A DNA stretch of 64,000 nt, from contig JADJDQ010000002.1 of assembly GCA_016702605.1 (NCBI GenBank), forward strand, positions 641,001 through 705,000. Reading direction: 5' to 3'. Made by a program: the position numbers and the translations under genes. The notes beneath the pieces were generated by a model. The model saw only the letters and a list, made by a program, of their open reading frames with translations. It did not search any database and was not told where the DNA came from. Position 1 is the stretch's first letter, and every line of letters starts with the position of its first letter. The DNA is from Candidatus Intricatilinea gracilis (GTDB lineage: Bacteria > Pseudomonadota > Gammaproteobacteria > Burkholderiales > Burkholderiaceae_C). Below, piece after piece: positions 17,538 to 26,364 of this stretch.

Positions 17538-18593
17538 TCAGCCGCGCAGGCGTCGGCTCGATTCGCGCGCGATCAGGCGCGGCAGCGGCACCTCGACGAT
17601 CGGCTTGTCGCCAGCGAGCAGTTGCAGCATGGCCTGCGCCGCCAATCGGCCGAGTTCGTAGGCCGGCTGATGCACGGTGCTGAGCGGCGGGATGGCGTAC
17701 ATCGACGTCGGCAGATCGTCGAAACCGACCAGCGAGACATCGTCGGGCACACGCAGCGAACGACGTGTCAGGCCCAGCGCGGCGCCGAAGGCCATCTGGT
17801 CGTTGGCGGCAAAGATGGCCGTGAACCCCTGGCGGGCCTCGATCAGCCGGTCCACCGCCAGCAGGCCGCTGACCTCGTGGTACTCACCCGGCACCACCAG
17901 CGCCGGGTCGAAGCTGATGCCGGCGCTCTCGAGCGCCAGGGTGTAGCCACGCAGTCGCTCGGCAGCGTCGGGGTGTTCCGGGTCGCCCGAGATGAAGGCG
18001 ATGCGCCGGTGCCCCAGGTCGATGAGGTGCTGGGTGGCCAGGCGCCCTCCCTCACAGTTGTCGAAGTTGAGCGAGAAGAGGCCCGGCGCCTTGAGGCTGC
18101 GGCCGGTCACCACCACTGGCAGACTCTTGGCGCAGGTCTTGAGCGCCTGATCCGTGAGCCGGCCGGTCAACACAACGATACCGTCGACACGCCGTGAGCG
18201 CAGCACCTCGATGCAACGCGCCTCGGCAGCGGCGTTCCAGTGCCCGCTCACATACAGCGGGCTGTAGCCGGCGGGGTCGAGTTCGTCTTCGATGCCACGC
18301 AGCGCCGCGCCGTAGAAAGGGCTGTCGATCGCCTGTGTCACTACGCCGATGCTCAGCGTGCGGCCACCGGCCAGGCCACGCGCCATCGGGTTGGGCACGA
18401 AGCCGAGCCGGGCGATGGCGTCGTCGACCGCCTGCTTCTTGAGTTCGTTGACGACCGCCGTGCCATTGAGGATGCGCGACACCGTGCTCGGCGACACACC
18501 GGCCGCCTGCGCGACCATCTCGAGAGTCACCGTGCCGTTGCCTCGTGTGGTGGCCGCCTTGGCACCACCTCGTGTGCTGTCCTTGCTCTTCAT
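17538..18593 (-). CDS. LacI/GalR-family transcriptional repressor
   Basis: 351 residues. The N-terminal helix-turn-helix is at about residues 22-44 (VTLEMVAQAAGVSPSTVSRILNG), followed by the hinge segment with NPMARGLAGGRT and a periplasmic-binding-protein-like effector domain starting LSIGVVTQ, with FAANDQMAFGAALGL and VSLVGFDDLP later. It is encoded upstream of the glucan operon on the same strand and very likely binds the palindrome at 17295. The effector would be a glucan-derived sugar, by inference. The ATG follows a GGGAGG stretch at a longish distance. Confidence 0.92.
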   Translation of the reverse strand: MKSKDSTRGGAKAATTRGNGTVTLEMVAQAAGVSPSTVSRILNGTAVVNELKKQAVDDAIARLGFVPNPMARGLAGGRTLSIGVVTQAIDSPFYGAALRGIEDELDPAGYSPLYVSGHWNAAAEARCIEVLRSRRVDGIVVLTGRLTDQALKTCAKSLPVVVTGRSLKAPGLFSLNFDNCEGGRLATQHLIDLGHRRIAFISGDPEHPDAAERLRGYTLALESAGISFDPALVVPGEYHEVSGLLAVDRLIEARQGFTAIFAANDQMAFGAALGLTRRSLRVPDDVSLVGFDDLPTSMYAIPPLSTVHQPAYELGRLAAQAMLQLLAGDKPIVEVPLPRLIARESSRRLRG

Positions 18594-18878
18594 GACTGGT
18601 CGACGAACCTCCCTCGATCAAGTGTAAGCGCCACCATCTTCGGTGGTCAGGAATGGTCCGAGCACGGTAGATGCGAGGCAGGTGCGCGGCCCAACCAGCG
18701 CAACGGCCAATCCCGCCGGGTCGATCCGGCGCATTGGTGAGCGCCCGGACAGGCCTTGTCGACGCCCATCGGGCAGCTGTGCACCGGTCCGCCCACCCTC
18801 GGCACTGGGCGCCCTCACGGCAGGTCAGAATGGTGGCCGCGATTGCCCCCTCGATCCGTCAGCACAGCACCACCCGCC

Positions 18879-19163
18879 ATGGCCAAGCCCTCGCTTCGAT
18901 TCCTCGTCAACGGCGGCGCCGTGCTGCTGTTTCCCACCGGCACCGCCGTCGTGTTCTGGCCTTTTCACCGCGCGGCGGCCGACATCGAGAGTTTCTGCGG
19001 CAGCTTTGCCGTTGGCATGACAGTGGCGCAGGTCAAGGCCAGTGCAGAGGCGCGTGGTTACGAGGTCAGCAGCGAACCGGGTGGCAAGCTGCGTATCAGC
19101 GACCCGCGCCTCAACACCGACCACAGCTGCGCACTGGCGATCGGTACGGCACCCGGGTCCTGA
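18879..19163 (+). CDS. Small membrane-anchored hypothetical protein
   Basis: 94 residues from the ATG at 18879 (MAKPSLRF). A hydrophobic N-terminal segment (about residues 8-28) should anchor it or serve as a signal. The rest contains S-F-A-V-G-M-T-V-A-Q-V-K and later R-G-Y, a pattern loosely like BamE/SmpA-type small domains, plus two cysteines. Not recognised as a named family. Divergent from the LacI-family gene; the codon use looks like its neighbours. Confidence 0.55.
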   Translation: MAKPSLRFLVNGGAVLLFPTGTAVVFWPFHRAAADIESFCGSFAVGMTVAQVKASAEARGYEVSSEPGGKLRISDPRLNTDHSCALAIGTAPGS

Positions 19164-19212
19164 GCCCGGCGCGGCGGCGGGCAGGGGCGGCGACGACCGG
19201 CCGCCGCGGGCA

Positions 19213-19254
19213 AACCCTCGATCTGAGCCTTTAACCCGACCGATATCGAGGGTT
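19213..19254. repeat. Inverted repeat upstream of the che operon
   Basis: AACCCTCGAT (19213-19222) and ATCGAGGGTT (19245-19254) are perfect 10-base inverted arms separated by 22 bases. It lies between the small membrane protein gene and cheY. It may be a terminator-like hairpin (no T run follows) or a binding site. Confidence 0.45.
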
Positions 19255-19449
19255 AGGGGCGAGCCGGCAGCGGGAGACTGCCTGGCATAGAGCAGACGCC
19301 GCCATTGGCCGTCCCGTCCAGCTGATTCTCTTCACGGCAACCGACACGACGAACGGCCACCAGCAGTTGGTTTCATCGGCACCTGTGTGATGGTCATCGG
19401 ACGCTGACACCTGGTCGACTGCGTCTGCACAAAACACACAGAGGTCACC

Positions 19450-19818
19450 ATGAGCAAGACCATCCTCGTCGTCGAGGACTCGTCGTCGATGCGCCAGGTC
19501 GTCAGCATTGCGCTCACACGCGCCGGCTACGAGGTGCTGGAGGCCGGCGACGGCGTCGAAGGGTTGACACGCCTGGACGGACGCAAGATCAATCTCATCA
19601 TCAGCGACGTCAACATGCCGCGCATGGACGGCATCAACTTCGTCACGCAGGTCAAGCAGCACCCGCGCTACAAGTTCACCCCGGTGATCATGCTGACCAC
19701 CGAAGACGCCAGCAGCAAGATGCAGCAAGGCAAGGTGGCCGGCGCCAAGGCCTGGATCACCAAACCCTTCAGCCCGCCCGTGCTGCTCGATGCCGTCGCC
19801 AAACTCGTGTTGCCCTGA
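19450..19818 (+). CDS. CheY-like response regulator, first gene of the che operon
   Basis: 122 residues, a single receiver domain. The phospho-acceptor is Asp53 in ISDVNMPRMDG, the acidic pair is Glu9-Asp10, and the conserved Lys is in ITKPFSPP. GAGG precedes the ATG by a good distance. Its place directly before STAS and cheA genes suggests it is phosphorylated by that CheA. Its output (flagellar motor, other machinery, or a phosphate sink) is not shown by sequence; a second cheY paired with cheZ lies at 38887 and is the more obvious motor regulator. Confidence 0.9.
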   Translation: MSKTILVVEDSSSMRQVVSIALTRAGYEVLEAGDGVEGLTRLDGRKINLIISDVNMPRMDGINFVTQVKQHPRYKFTPVIMLTTEDASSKMQQGKVAGAKAWITKPFSPPVLLDAVAKLVLP

Positions 19819-19828
19819 GGCGCTGGCC

Positions 19829-20167
19829 ATGCCGAGCCACACCTTTGCACTGCCTGGTGAACTGACCATCTTCACCGCAGCCGAGACACGCGACAGCCTG
19901 CTCACCTGGCTCGGCCAGATCGACGACGACGACGCCGTGCTGCTCACCGCCGACCAGGTGGGTGACGTCGACGGCGCCGGTGTCCAGTTGTTGTGTTCAC
20001 TTGCCGCGCTGCTCGATCGCCAGGGCCGCCGTTGGTCGATCGCTCATCCCACACCCCTGTTGACGCGCAGTTGCGCCACGCTCGGACTGGCGGACTGGCT
20101 CGGCAGCGCAACGGCGATCGACACCGACCAGGACGGCACGGCCTTGCCCGCAGCCGCATCGTCATGA
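19829..20167 (+). CDS. STAS-domain protein of the chemotaxis operon
   Basis: 112 residues from the ATG at 19829, 10 bases after cheY. STAS fold pattern: LPGELTIFTAAETRDSLL then AVLLTADQVGDVDGAGVQLLCSL. In SpoIIAA-type proteins the matching loop carries a phosphorylatable serine (DSSG); here it reads Asp48-Gly49-Ala50-Gly51, so regulation by serine phosphorylation is not expected. STAS proteins of this sort occur in some non-standard che clusters. The exact role is unknown; it may dock on CheA or the receptor. Confidence 0.8.
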   Translation: MPSHTFALPGELTIFTAAETRDSLLTWLGQIDDDDAVLLTADQVGDVDGAGVQLLCSLAALLDRQGRRWSIAHPTPLLTRSCATLGLADWLGSATAIDTDQDGTALPAAASS

Positions 20168-20195
20168 GCCACTGCCCCGAGCCAGGATCCGCCCG

Positions 20196-22553
20196 ATGAC
20201 GACACGGTCCCGCAGCCACGACCTGAGCTTCGTCGCCGATGCTCTGCCCACCTTCATCAGCGAAGCGCGCGAGCAGATCGAATCGATCGAGCAGTTGCTG
20301 CTCCAGCTCGAAGAACAACCGCACGACCAGGAACTGCTGGGCGCGCTGTTTCGCTGTGCCCACACGGTGAAGGGCTCGGCCGGCATCTTCGGCCTGACCA
20401 GGGTGGTCGAGTTCACCCACCATGTCGAGACCTTGCTCGACCAGCTGCGCGCCGGGCGGCTCACGCTCGACCTGGCCATCAGCACCTTGCTGCTGCAGTG
20501 CAACGACCAGATCCGTGTGCTGATCGATCAAGCCGGTGCCCCCGACGCCATCGACACGCCATCGCAGGTCGAACAACGTGCCGATCTGGTGACGCGCCTG
20601 CACAGCCTGATCCATGGTGCAGCCGGTGCTGACGCAGACAAGGCGGACGCGGCAACGCTCACAGCGTTTGCAACAGGCAGCGGCACTACCTTGGCCGAGC
20701 CAGGCATGTCACCGGCGTCGACAGCGCCAGGTGAGGGCACCGCGCGCCGCTGGCATGTGTCGGCACTCTTCGGGCGCGAGGTGTTTCGCAACGGCATGGA
20801 CCCACTCACGTTGCTGGCCTATCTAGACACGCTGGGCCATGTGGTGGCCACCAGCTGCGACCGCGCCGCCATACCAGCGCTCGACCAGATCGACCCGGAG
20901 AGTTGCCACTTCGGCTTCGAGATCGGCCTGGATACCGCGGCCACCCGCCAGGAGATCGAAGCCTCCTTCGACTTCGTGCGCGACGACTGCGAGCTGCACC
21001 TCATCGAGCCAGTCGCACCGTTCTGTCGTTATGCCGAGTTGATCGAGCAGTTGCCCAACCACACCCGGCTGGGCGAGATGCTGGTCGAGGTCGGCGCCAT
21101 CACCCGGGGTCAGCTCGACGCCTGCCTGGCCGAACAGGCCCAGGCCAGGACGTCGCCTTCGGCAGCAGACGGCGGCGCGCCAGGCAAGCCACCGCCGCTG
21201 CTTGGCGAGCTGCTGCAGGCCAAGGCCGGTGTGTCACCACAGGCGGTGAGCGCTGCCATCGGCAAGCAGCAGAAACAGCGCGAGGCCAGCCTCGCCGACG
21301 ACGGGCGCTTCATCCGTGTGCAGGCCGACCGGCTCGACGCCGTCATCAACCTGCTGGGTGAACTGGTGATCGCCGGTGCGGGCGCTTCGATGCTGGCCCG
21401 CCAGACCCGCCAGGGCAGCCTCATCGAAGCCAATCAGACCGTCACGCGACTGGTCGAACAGATCCGCAACGGCACGCTGCAGCTGCGCATGGTGCCGATC
21501 GGCGAAACCTTTGCCCGCTTCAGGCGTGTGGTGCGCGACACCGCCAGCCAGCTCGGCAAGGAGGTGGTGTTCGAGATCGTCGGCGGTGACACCGAGCTCG
21601 ACAAGTCGATGGTCGAACGTATCGCCGACCCGCTCATGCACCTGGTGCGCAACGGCCTGGACCATGGGCTCGAGACGCCGGCCGAACGCCTGGCCGCCGG
21701 CAAACCCGCCGCCGGTCGGCTGGTGCTGAGTGCGCGCCACGAGTCCGGCGGCATCCTCATCCGCATCGACGACGACGGTCGCGGCATCGACCGCCAGCGT
21801 GTGCTGCAACGCGCCTGGGAGCGTGGCCTGGTCGAGCCCGGTGTGGTGCCGGCCGATGCCGACATCCTGACGCTCATCTTCGAGCCGGGTTTCTCGACCG
21901 CCGCACAGGTGACCGAGCTGTCGGGCCGTGGTGTGGGCATGGACGTGGTCCGGCGCAACATCGAGGCGCTGCGCGGCAGCGTGGTGGTGCACAGCACCTT
22001 CGGCACCGGCACACGCATCGACATCCGCCTGCCGCTCACGCTGGCCATCATCGACGGCTTCCTGGTCGGCGTGGCGAACTCGAAGTTCATCCTGCCGCTC
22101 GAGGCCGTGGTCGAGGTGATCTCGGCCGGACCACCCACCAGCCGGCCCGACGACCACGGACGCTACTGCGTCGAACTGCGCGGCGAGATGCTGCCGGTGG
22201 TCGACCTGCGCACGCTCTATGAGCTCGACGCGCCGGCCGCCGAGGCCACCAGCATCCTGGTGGTGCAGGCCGGTGGTCCGCCCTTCGGCCTGGTTGTCGA
22301 TGCCCTGCTGGGCCAGCACCAGACCGTGATCAAGCCGCTCGGGCCGATCTTTCGCACCCTGCGTGGCATCTCGGGTTCCTCCATCCTCGGCAATGGCGAG
22401 GTGGCCATGATCTTCGACGTGCCGTCGCTCGGCCAGCTGGCCGAGCAGCCCCCTGCACCGAGACGCTCCACCAGCCCCCTGTCGCCACCGGCGATCCACA
22501 TCCCCCGAACCAGCGGCCAATCGACCGGCTCGACACAAGGACACGTTTCATGA
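20196..22553 (+). CDS. cheA: Chemotaxis histidine kinase CheA
   Basis: 785 residues. The P1 HPt domain carries His56 in CAHTVKGSAG. A middle domain (about 185-275, WHVSALFGREVFRNGMDPL to DDCELHLIEP) follows, of a kind seen in many beta-proteobacterial CheA proteins, then LGEMLVEVGAIT repeats before the P3 dimerisation helices. The P4 ATPase shows H-L-V-R-N-G-L-D-H-G (N box), DDGRGID and GRGVGMDVV (G boxes). The C-terminal P5 CheW-like domain is complete. It phosphorylates CheY and CheB in response to receptors. The stop overlaps the receptor start (ATGA). Confidence 0.95.
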   Translation: MTTRSRSHDLSFVADALPTFISEAREQIESIEQLLLQLEEQPHDQELLGALFRCAHTVKGSAGIFGLTRVVEFTHHVETLLDQLRAGRLTLDLAISTLLLQCNDQIRVLIDQAGAPDAIDTPSQVEQRADLVTRLHSLIHGAAGADADKADAATLTAFATGSGTTLAEPGMSPASTAPGEGTARRWHVSALFGREVFRNGMDPLTLLAYLDTLGHVVATSCDRAAIPALDQIDPESCHFGFEIGLDTAATRQEIEASFDFVRDDCELHLIEPVAPFCRYAELIEQLPNHTRLGEMLVEVGAITRGQLDACLAEQAQARTSPSAADGGAPGKPPPLLGELLQAKAGVSPQAVSAAIGKQQKQREASLADDGRFIRVQADRLDAVINLLGELVIAGAGASMLARQTRQGSLIEANQTVTRLVEQIRNGTLQLRMVPIGETFARFRRVVRDTASQLGKEVVFEIVGGDTELDKSMVERIADPLMHLVRNGLDHGLETPAERLAAGKPAAGRLVLSARHESGGILIRIDDDGRGIDRQRVLQRAWERGLVEPGVVPADADILTLIFEPGFSTAAQVTELSGRGVGMDVVRRNIEALRGSVVVHSTFGTGTRIDIRLPLTLAIIDGFLVGVANSKFILPLEAVVEVISAGPPTSRPDDHGRYCVELRGEMLPVVDLRTLYELDAPAAEATSILVVQAGGPPFGLVVDALLGQHQTVIKPLGPIFRTLRGISGSSILGNGEVAMIFDVPSLGQLAEQPPAPRRSTSPLSPPAIHIPRTSGQSTGSTQGHVS

Positions 22554-24790
22554 CCACCCAAAAGACTTCCTGGCTGGCACGCCTCGTGGCCGGTGCCGAA
22601 CTGCAGCACGCCGCCGACCAGGTGCGCCAGGCCAACGAGCAGGCCACCGCCAACGAACATGCACGAGCCGACGTCGAGGCCACGCTGGCCCAGGTGCAGG
22701 CCCATCTGGGCACGGTCGAGGCCGAACTGGCGGTGCGCACCAACATCATGAATGTCACCAGCATCGTGTCGGAGTCCGACAAGAAGGGCGACATCCTGAG
22801 CGTGAACGAGAAATTCGTCGAGGTCTCGAAGTACAGCCGCAAGGAGCTGATCGGCGCGCCGCACAGCACCACCCGCCATCCCGACATGCCCAAGGAGGTG
22901 TTCAAGAAGATGTGGGCCACCATCGGACGCGGCGAGATGTTCCGCGGCGTCATCAAGAACCGCGCCAAGGACGGCACTCCGTACTACGTCGACGCGGTGA
23001 TGGCACCCATCCTGGGCGACAACGGCAAGCCGATGAAGTACCTGGGCGTGCGCTACGACATCACCGCGCAGGAGATCGAGCGGCAGAACGCACGTGGTGT
23101 GCTCAGTGCCATCGACCAGCTCTATGCCTTTGTCGAGTTCGACCTGACCGGCCATGTGCTGCATGCCAACGACAACTTCCTGAGCGTGCTGGGCTACACG
23201 CTGGACGAGGTGAAGGCCCGTCACCACCGCATCTTCTGCGACCCGGCCCTGGCCAACAGCCCGGCCTACACGCAGTTCTGGGCCGACCTGGCGGCAGGGA
23301 AGAGTCACCGCGACACCTTCAGGCGCATCACCAGGAATGGGCAGGAGGTCTACATCCAGGCCGTCTATGCGCCGGTGAAGGACGAGATGGGCCGTGTGGT
23401 CAAGGTCATCAAGCTGGCCACCGACGTGACCGCCGAGGTCAAGGCCAACGACATGTTGCGCCAGGCGGTGGAGCAGGCCCATGCGGTCACCAATGCCGCC
23501 CGCGAAGGGAAGCTGTCGCAGCGTATTCCGCTCGAAGGCAAGACCGGCCCGATCGGCGAGTTGTGCAGCGGCGTCAACTCGCTGATGGAGACCACCTCGG
23601 TGATCCTCGACGATGTGGGGCGCGTGTTCGGCGCACTCGCCGCAGGCGACCTGTCGCAAAGCATCACGCGTGACTACGAGGGCACGTTCGGGCAGGTCAA
23701 GAACGACGCCAACGCCACCCGCGAGAAACTCGCCGCCATCATCGACGACGTCGGCCGGGTCTTCTCGGCACTGGCCAGCGGCGACCTGACCCAACGCATC
23801 ACGCGCGAGACCGAAGGCACCTTCGACCAGGTCAAGAACGACGCCAACAGCAGCTGCGACCGCCTGGCCAGCATCATCGAGGAAGTGCGCGCCGCTGCCG
23901 ATGCCCTCACCGGCGCGGCCGACCAGGTCAGCTCCACGGCGCAGAGCCTGTCGCAGGCGGCGAGTGAACAGGCCGCGTCGGTGGAGGAAACGACCGCATC
24001 GATCGAGCAGATGTCGGCCTCGATCTCGCAGAACAGCGACAACGCCAAGGTCACCGACGGCATGGCCGCCAAGGCCTCGAAGGAAGCCACCGAAGGTGGT
24101 GACGCGGTGACACAGACCGTCAAGGCCATGAAGCAGATCGCGGCCAAGATCAGCATCGTCAACGACATCGCCTACCAGACCAATCTGCTCGCACTCAACG
24201 CCGCCATCGAGGCCGCCCGTGCCGGTGAACATGGTAAGGGTTTCGCGGTGGTGGCCGCCGAGGTGCGCAAGCTCGCCGAACGCAGCCAGGAGGCCGCCAA
24301 GGAAATCGGCGACCTGGCAGGCAACAGCGTGTCGACGGCAGAACGTGCCGGGCGGCTGCTCGACGAGATCGTGCCCTCGATCCGCAAGACCTCGGACCTG
24401 GTGCAGGAGATCTCGGCCGCGTCCGAAGAACAGAGTTCGTCGGTCAACCAGATCGGCAACGCGATGGGCCAGCTCAGCAAGGCCACGCAGCAGAACGCCT
24501 CGGCGTCCGAGGAACTGGCCGCCACCAGCGAGGAGTTGTCGGGCCAGGCCGGCCAGTTGCAGGATGCGATCGGCTTCTTCAACGTGGTGGTCGACGCCCC
24601 ACCGCCCATGGTCTCGCGTCGCGGCACGGTGGTGGCGATCGAACAACCGGCCCGGCGTGGCCGCACCAGCAGCAGCGGCTTTGGTGGCAACGGCGGCGGC
24701 TCATCCGGCACGAACGGCAGCACCAGCAGCACACAAAGGACCAGCGCGGCACTGGCCCGAACGGCCGAGGCCAACTTCCGCCCCTACTGA
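22550..24790 (+). CDS. Soluble methyl-accepting chemotaxis protein with two PAS domains
   Basis: 746 residues with no hydrophobic segment, so a cytoplasmic receptor. An N-terminal helix (about 20-60) leads to PAS domain 1 (about 65-165, with SRKELIGAPHSTTRHPDMP) and PAS domain 2 (about 185-300). Two HAMP-like repeats follow (VGRVFGALAAGDLSQSITRD and VGRVFSALASGDLTQRITRE), then the signalling hairpin with the conserved tip IVNDIAYQTNLLALNAAIEA. The tail is a flexible Gly/Ser/Thr segment ending ANFRPY. PAS domains of this aerotaxis-like kind often bind haem or flavin, so redox or oxygen sensing is possible but not shown. The start overlaps cheA. Confidence 0.92.
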   Translation: MTTQKTSWLARLVAGAELQHAADQVRQANEQATANEHARADVEATLAQVQAHLGTVEAELAVRTNIMNVTSIVSESDKKGDILSVNEKFVEVSKYSRKELIGAPHSTTRHPDMPKEVFKKMWATIGRGEMFRGVIKNRAKDGTPYYVDAVMAPILGDNGKPMKYLGVRYDITAQEIERQNARGVLSAIDQLYAFVEFDLTGHVLHANDNFLSVLGYTLDEVKARHHRIFCDPALANSPAYTQFWADLAAGKSHRDTFRRITRNGQEVYIQAVYAPVKDEMGRVVKVIKLATDVTAEVKANDMLRQAVEQAHAVTNAAREGKLSQRIPLEGKTGPIGELCSGVNSLMETTSVILDDVGRVFGALAAGDLSQSITRDYEGTFGQVKNDANATREKLAAIIDDVGRVFSALASGDLTQRITRETEGTFDQVKNDANSSCDRLASIIEEVRAAADALTGAADQVSSTAQSLSQAASEQAASVEETTASIEQMSASISQNSDNAKVTDGMAAKASKEATEGGDAVTQTVKAMKQIAAKISIVNDIAYQTNLLALNAAIEAARAGEHGKGFAVVAAEVRKLAERSQEAAKEIGDLAGNSVSTAERAGRLLDEIVPSIRKTSDLVQEISAASEEQSSSVNQIGNAMGQLSKATQQNASASEELAATSEELSGQAGQLQDAIGFFNVVVDAPPPMVSRRGTVVAIEQPARRGRTSSSGFGGNGGGSSGTNGSTSSTQRTSAALARTAEANFRPY

Positions 24791-24879
24791 CAGCAGGCCA
24801 TGCCCACACGCCCGACACCGGGCCAGACCGTGACGCCACGCGCCACGACCAGGTCCACCAAGACGAGCAGGAGCCGGCA

Positions 24880-25494
24880 ATGAACGCCGTATCGAGCGCC
24901 AACATGGCCGTGCTCGCGCAGGCCGGCGCCAGTGCCAGTGCCAGTGCCAGTGCCAGTGCCAGTGCCAGTGCCAGTGCCAGTGCCAGTGCCAGTGCCAGTG
25001 AAGAAGACGCCGCCGGCACGGGCCAGTACCTCACCTTCACGCTGGACGACGAGTGGTTCGCTGTCGGCATCGCCGAGGTGCGCGAGATCATTCAATACGG
25101 CCAGATGACAGAGGTGCCACTCATGCCCGACTTCGTGCGGGGTGTCATCAACCTGCGCGGCGCCGTCGTGCCTGTGATCGACCTGCAGGCCCGCCTGGGC
25201 CGGGCGCCGGCACTGGTGGGCGAACGCACCAGCATCGTCATCTTCGAGGTACGGCGCCACGGTGAGCGCCACGCGCTGGGCATGATGGTCGACGCGGTCA
25301 GCGAGGTCATCGAGATCGGCGACTCTGTCGTCGACCCGCCACCGCAGTTCGGCGGCAGGGTCAAGCGCGACTACATCCAGGGCATGGCCAAGGTGGGCGG
25401 GCGCTTCGTCGTCATCCTGTCGCTGGAGGCCACACTCGACATCGACGACATGGCCGACCAGTGTGACCACGCCCGCCACAAGCTGGCCGCCTGA
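24880..25494 (+). CDS. cheW: Chemotaxis coupling protein CheW with Ala-Ser repeat
   Basis: 204 residues. The start at 24880 follows CAGGAG and opens an unusual N-terminal extension: residues 17-40 are twelve Ala-Ser pairs, then EEDAAGTG, before the CheW domain starts at QYLTFTLDDEWFAVGIAEVREI. The usual NLRGAVVPVIDL block is present. CheW bridges the receptor and CheA. The extension is absent from standard CheW proteins (about 150-170 residues) and is encoded by a pure hexanucleotide repeat. Confidence 0.95.
   Translation: MNAVSSANMAVLAQAGASASASASASASASASASASASASEEDAAGTGQYLTFTLDDEWFAVGIAEVREIIQYGQMTEVPLMPDFVRGVINLRGAVVPVIDLQARLGRAPALVGERTSIVIFEVRRHGERHALGMMVDAVSEVIEIGDSVVDPPPQFGGRVKRDYIQGMAKVGGRFVVILSLEATLDIDDMADQCDHARHKLAA
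24928..24999 (+). repeat. GCCAGT hexanucleotide tandem repeat, 12 copies
   Basis: Twelve exact GCCAGT units (72 bases) inside cheW encode (Ala-Ser)12. The unit is a multiple of three, so gain or loss of copies changes the linker length without shifting the frame. The absence of any synonymous drift suggests recent expansion by slippage. Confidence 0.95.
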
Positions 25495-25512
25495 ACCCGG
25501 CGGCGCCACGAC

Positions 25513-26361
25513 ATGAACAGCCCACTTTCCGTCGGAGTCGACACCCGCGCACTGAGCGACCGCACCTTCGGCCGGATCTGCCAGGTGATGTACGACAGCG
25601 TTGGCATGGCGCTCAACGCGTCGAAGAAGCCACTCGTCGTGTCACGCCTGGGGCCACGCATCAACAAGCTTGGCCTCGGTGGCTACGACGACTACCTGGC
25701 ACTGCTCGAAGACGAGGCCGAGGCGGCCGAGTTCCAGATGGCAGTCGACCTGCTGACCACCAACGAGACCTACTTCTTTCGCGAACCCAAACACTACGAG
25801 GTGCTCGAACGTGAACTGGCGGCGCGCCGCAGCCGTGCCCCGCTGGCGGTGTGGAGTGCAGCATCGTCCTTCGGCGACGAGGCCTACAGCACCGCGATGC
25901 TGCTGTCCGACATGCAGCACAGCGGGCGCGTCGGGCCGGGCTGGTCCATCCTGGCGACCGACATCAGCCACCGTGTGTTGCTCAGCGCCAAACAAGCGGT
26001 CTACCCGGTGGACCGGCTGCGCAACGTCGGCCCCGAGCGCCTGAAACGCTACTGCCTGCGCGGCGAAGGCCCGGCCGAAGGTCAGGTGATGATGCAGCCC
26101 AGGCTGCGCGAGCAGGTACGTTTCGGCCAGCTCAACCTGTGCAAACCCTTCACGGGGGTCGGGCCGTTCGACGTGATCTTCCTGCGCAACGTGCTGATCT
26201 ATTTCGACGCCGAGACCAAACGTCAGGTCATCGACCGGGTGGTCGACACACTGCTGCCGGGCGGCCTGTTCTTCATCGGCACGGCCGAGGGCCGGGTGCA
26301 CGACGGCGTCAAGCTCCAAGCCATCGTGCCCGGCGCCTACCGCAAACCCGGGGGCGCCTGA
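25513..26361 (+). CDS. cheR: Chemotaxis protein methyltransferase CheR
   Basis: 282 residues, 18 bases after cheW. N-terminal helices (about 10-75) precede the SAM-dependent methyltransferase domain with LTTNETYFFREPKHYEVL. The SAM motif reads SAASSFGDEAYS where classic CheR proteins have a Cys-Ser-Thr-Gly-Glu-Glu-Pro version. The late IFLRNVLIYFDAETKRQVI block is intact. It methylates receptor glutamates, here probably the soluble receptor of the same operon. The altered motif marks a CheR subgroup; I expect it to be active. Confidence 0.92.
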   Translation: MNSPLSVGVDTRALSDRTFGRICQVMYDSVGMALNASKKPLVVSRLGPRINKLGLGGYDDYLALLEDEAEAAEFQMAVDLLTTNETYFFREPKHYEVLERELAARRSRAPLAVWSAASSFGDEAYSTAMLLSDMQHSGRVGPGWSILATDISHRVLLSAKQAVYPVDRLRNVGPERLKRYCLRGEGPAEGQVMMQPRLREQVRFGQLNLCKPFTGVGPFDVIFLRNVLIYFDAETKRQVIDRVVDTLLPGGLFFIGTAEGRVHDGVKLQAIVPGAYRKPGGA

Positions 26362-26364
26362 CCC

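Noticed and set aside
24928..24999. Repeat array possibly a CRISPR
   Set aside because: Units are 6 bases, contiguous, without spacers, and encode Ala-Ser inside cheW.
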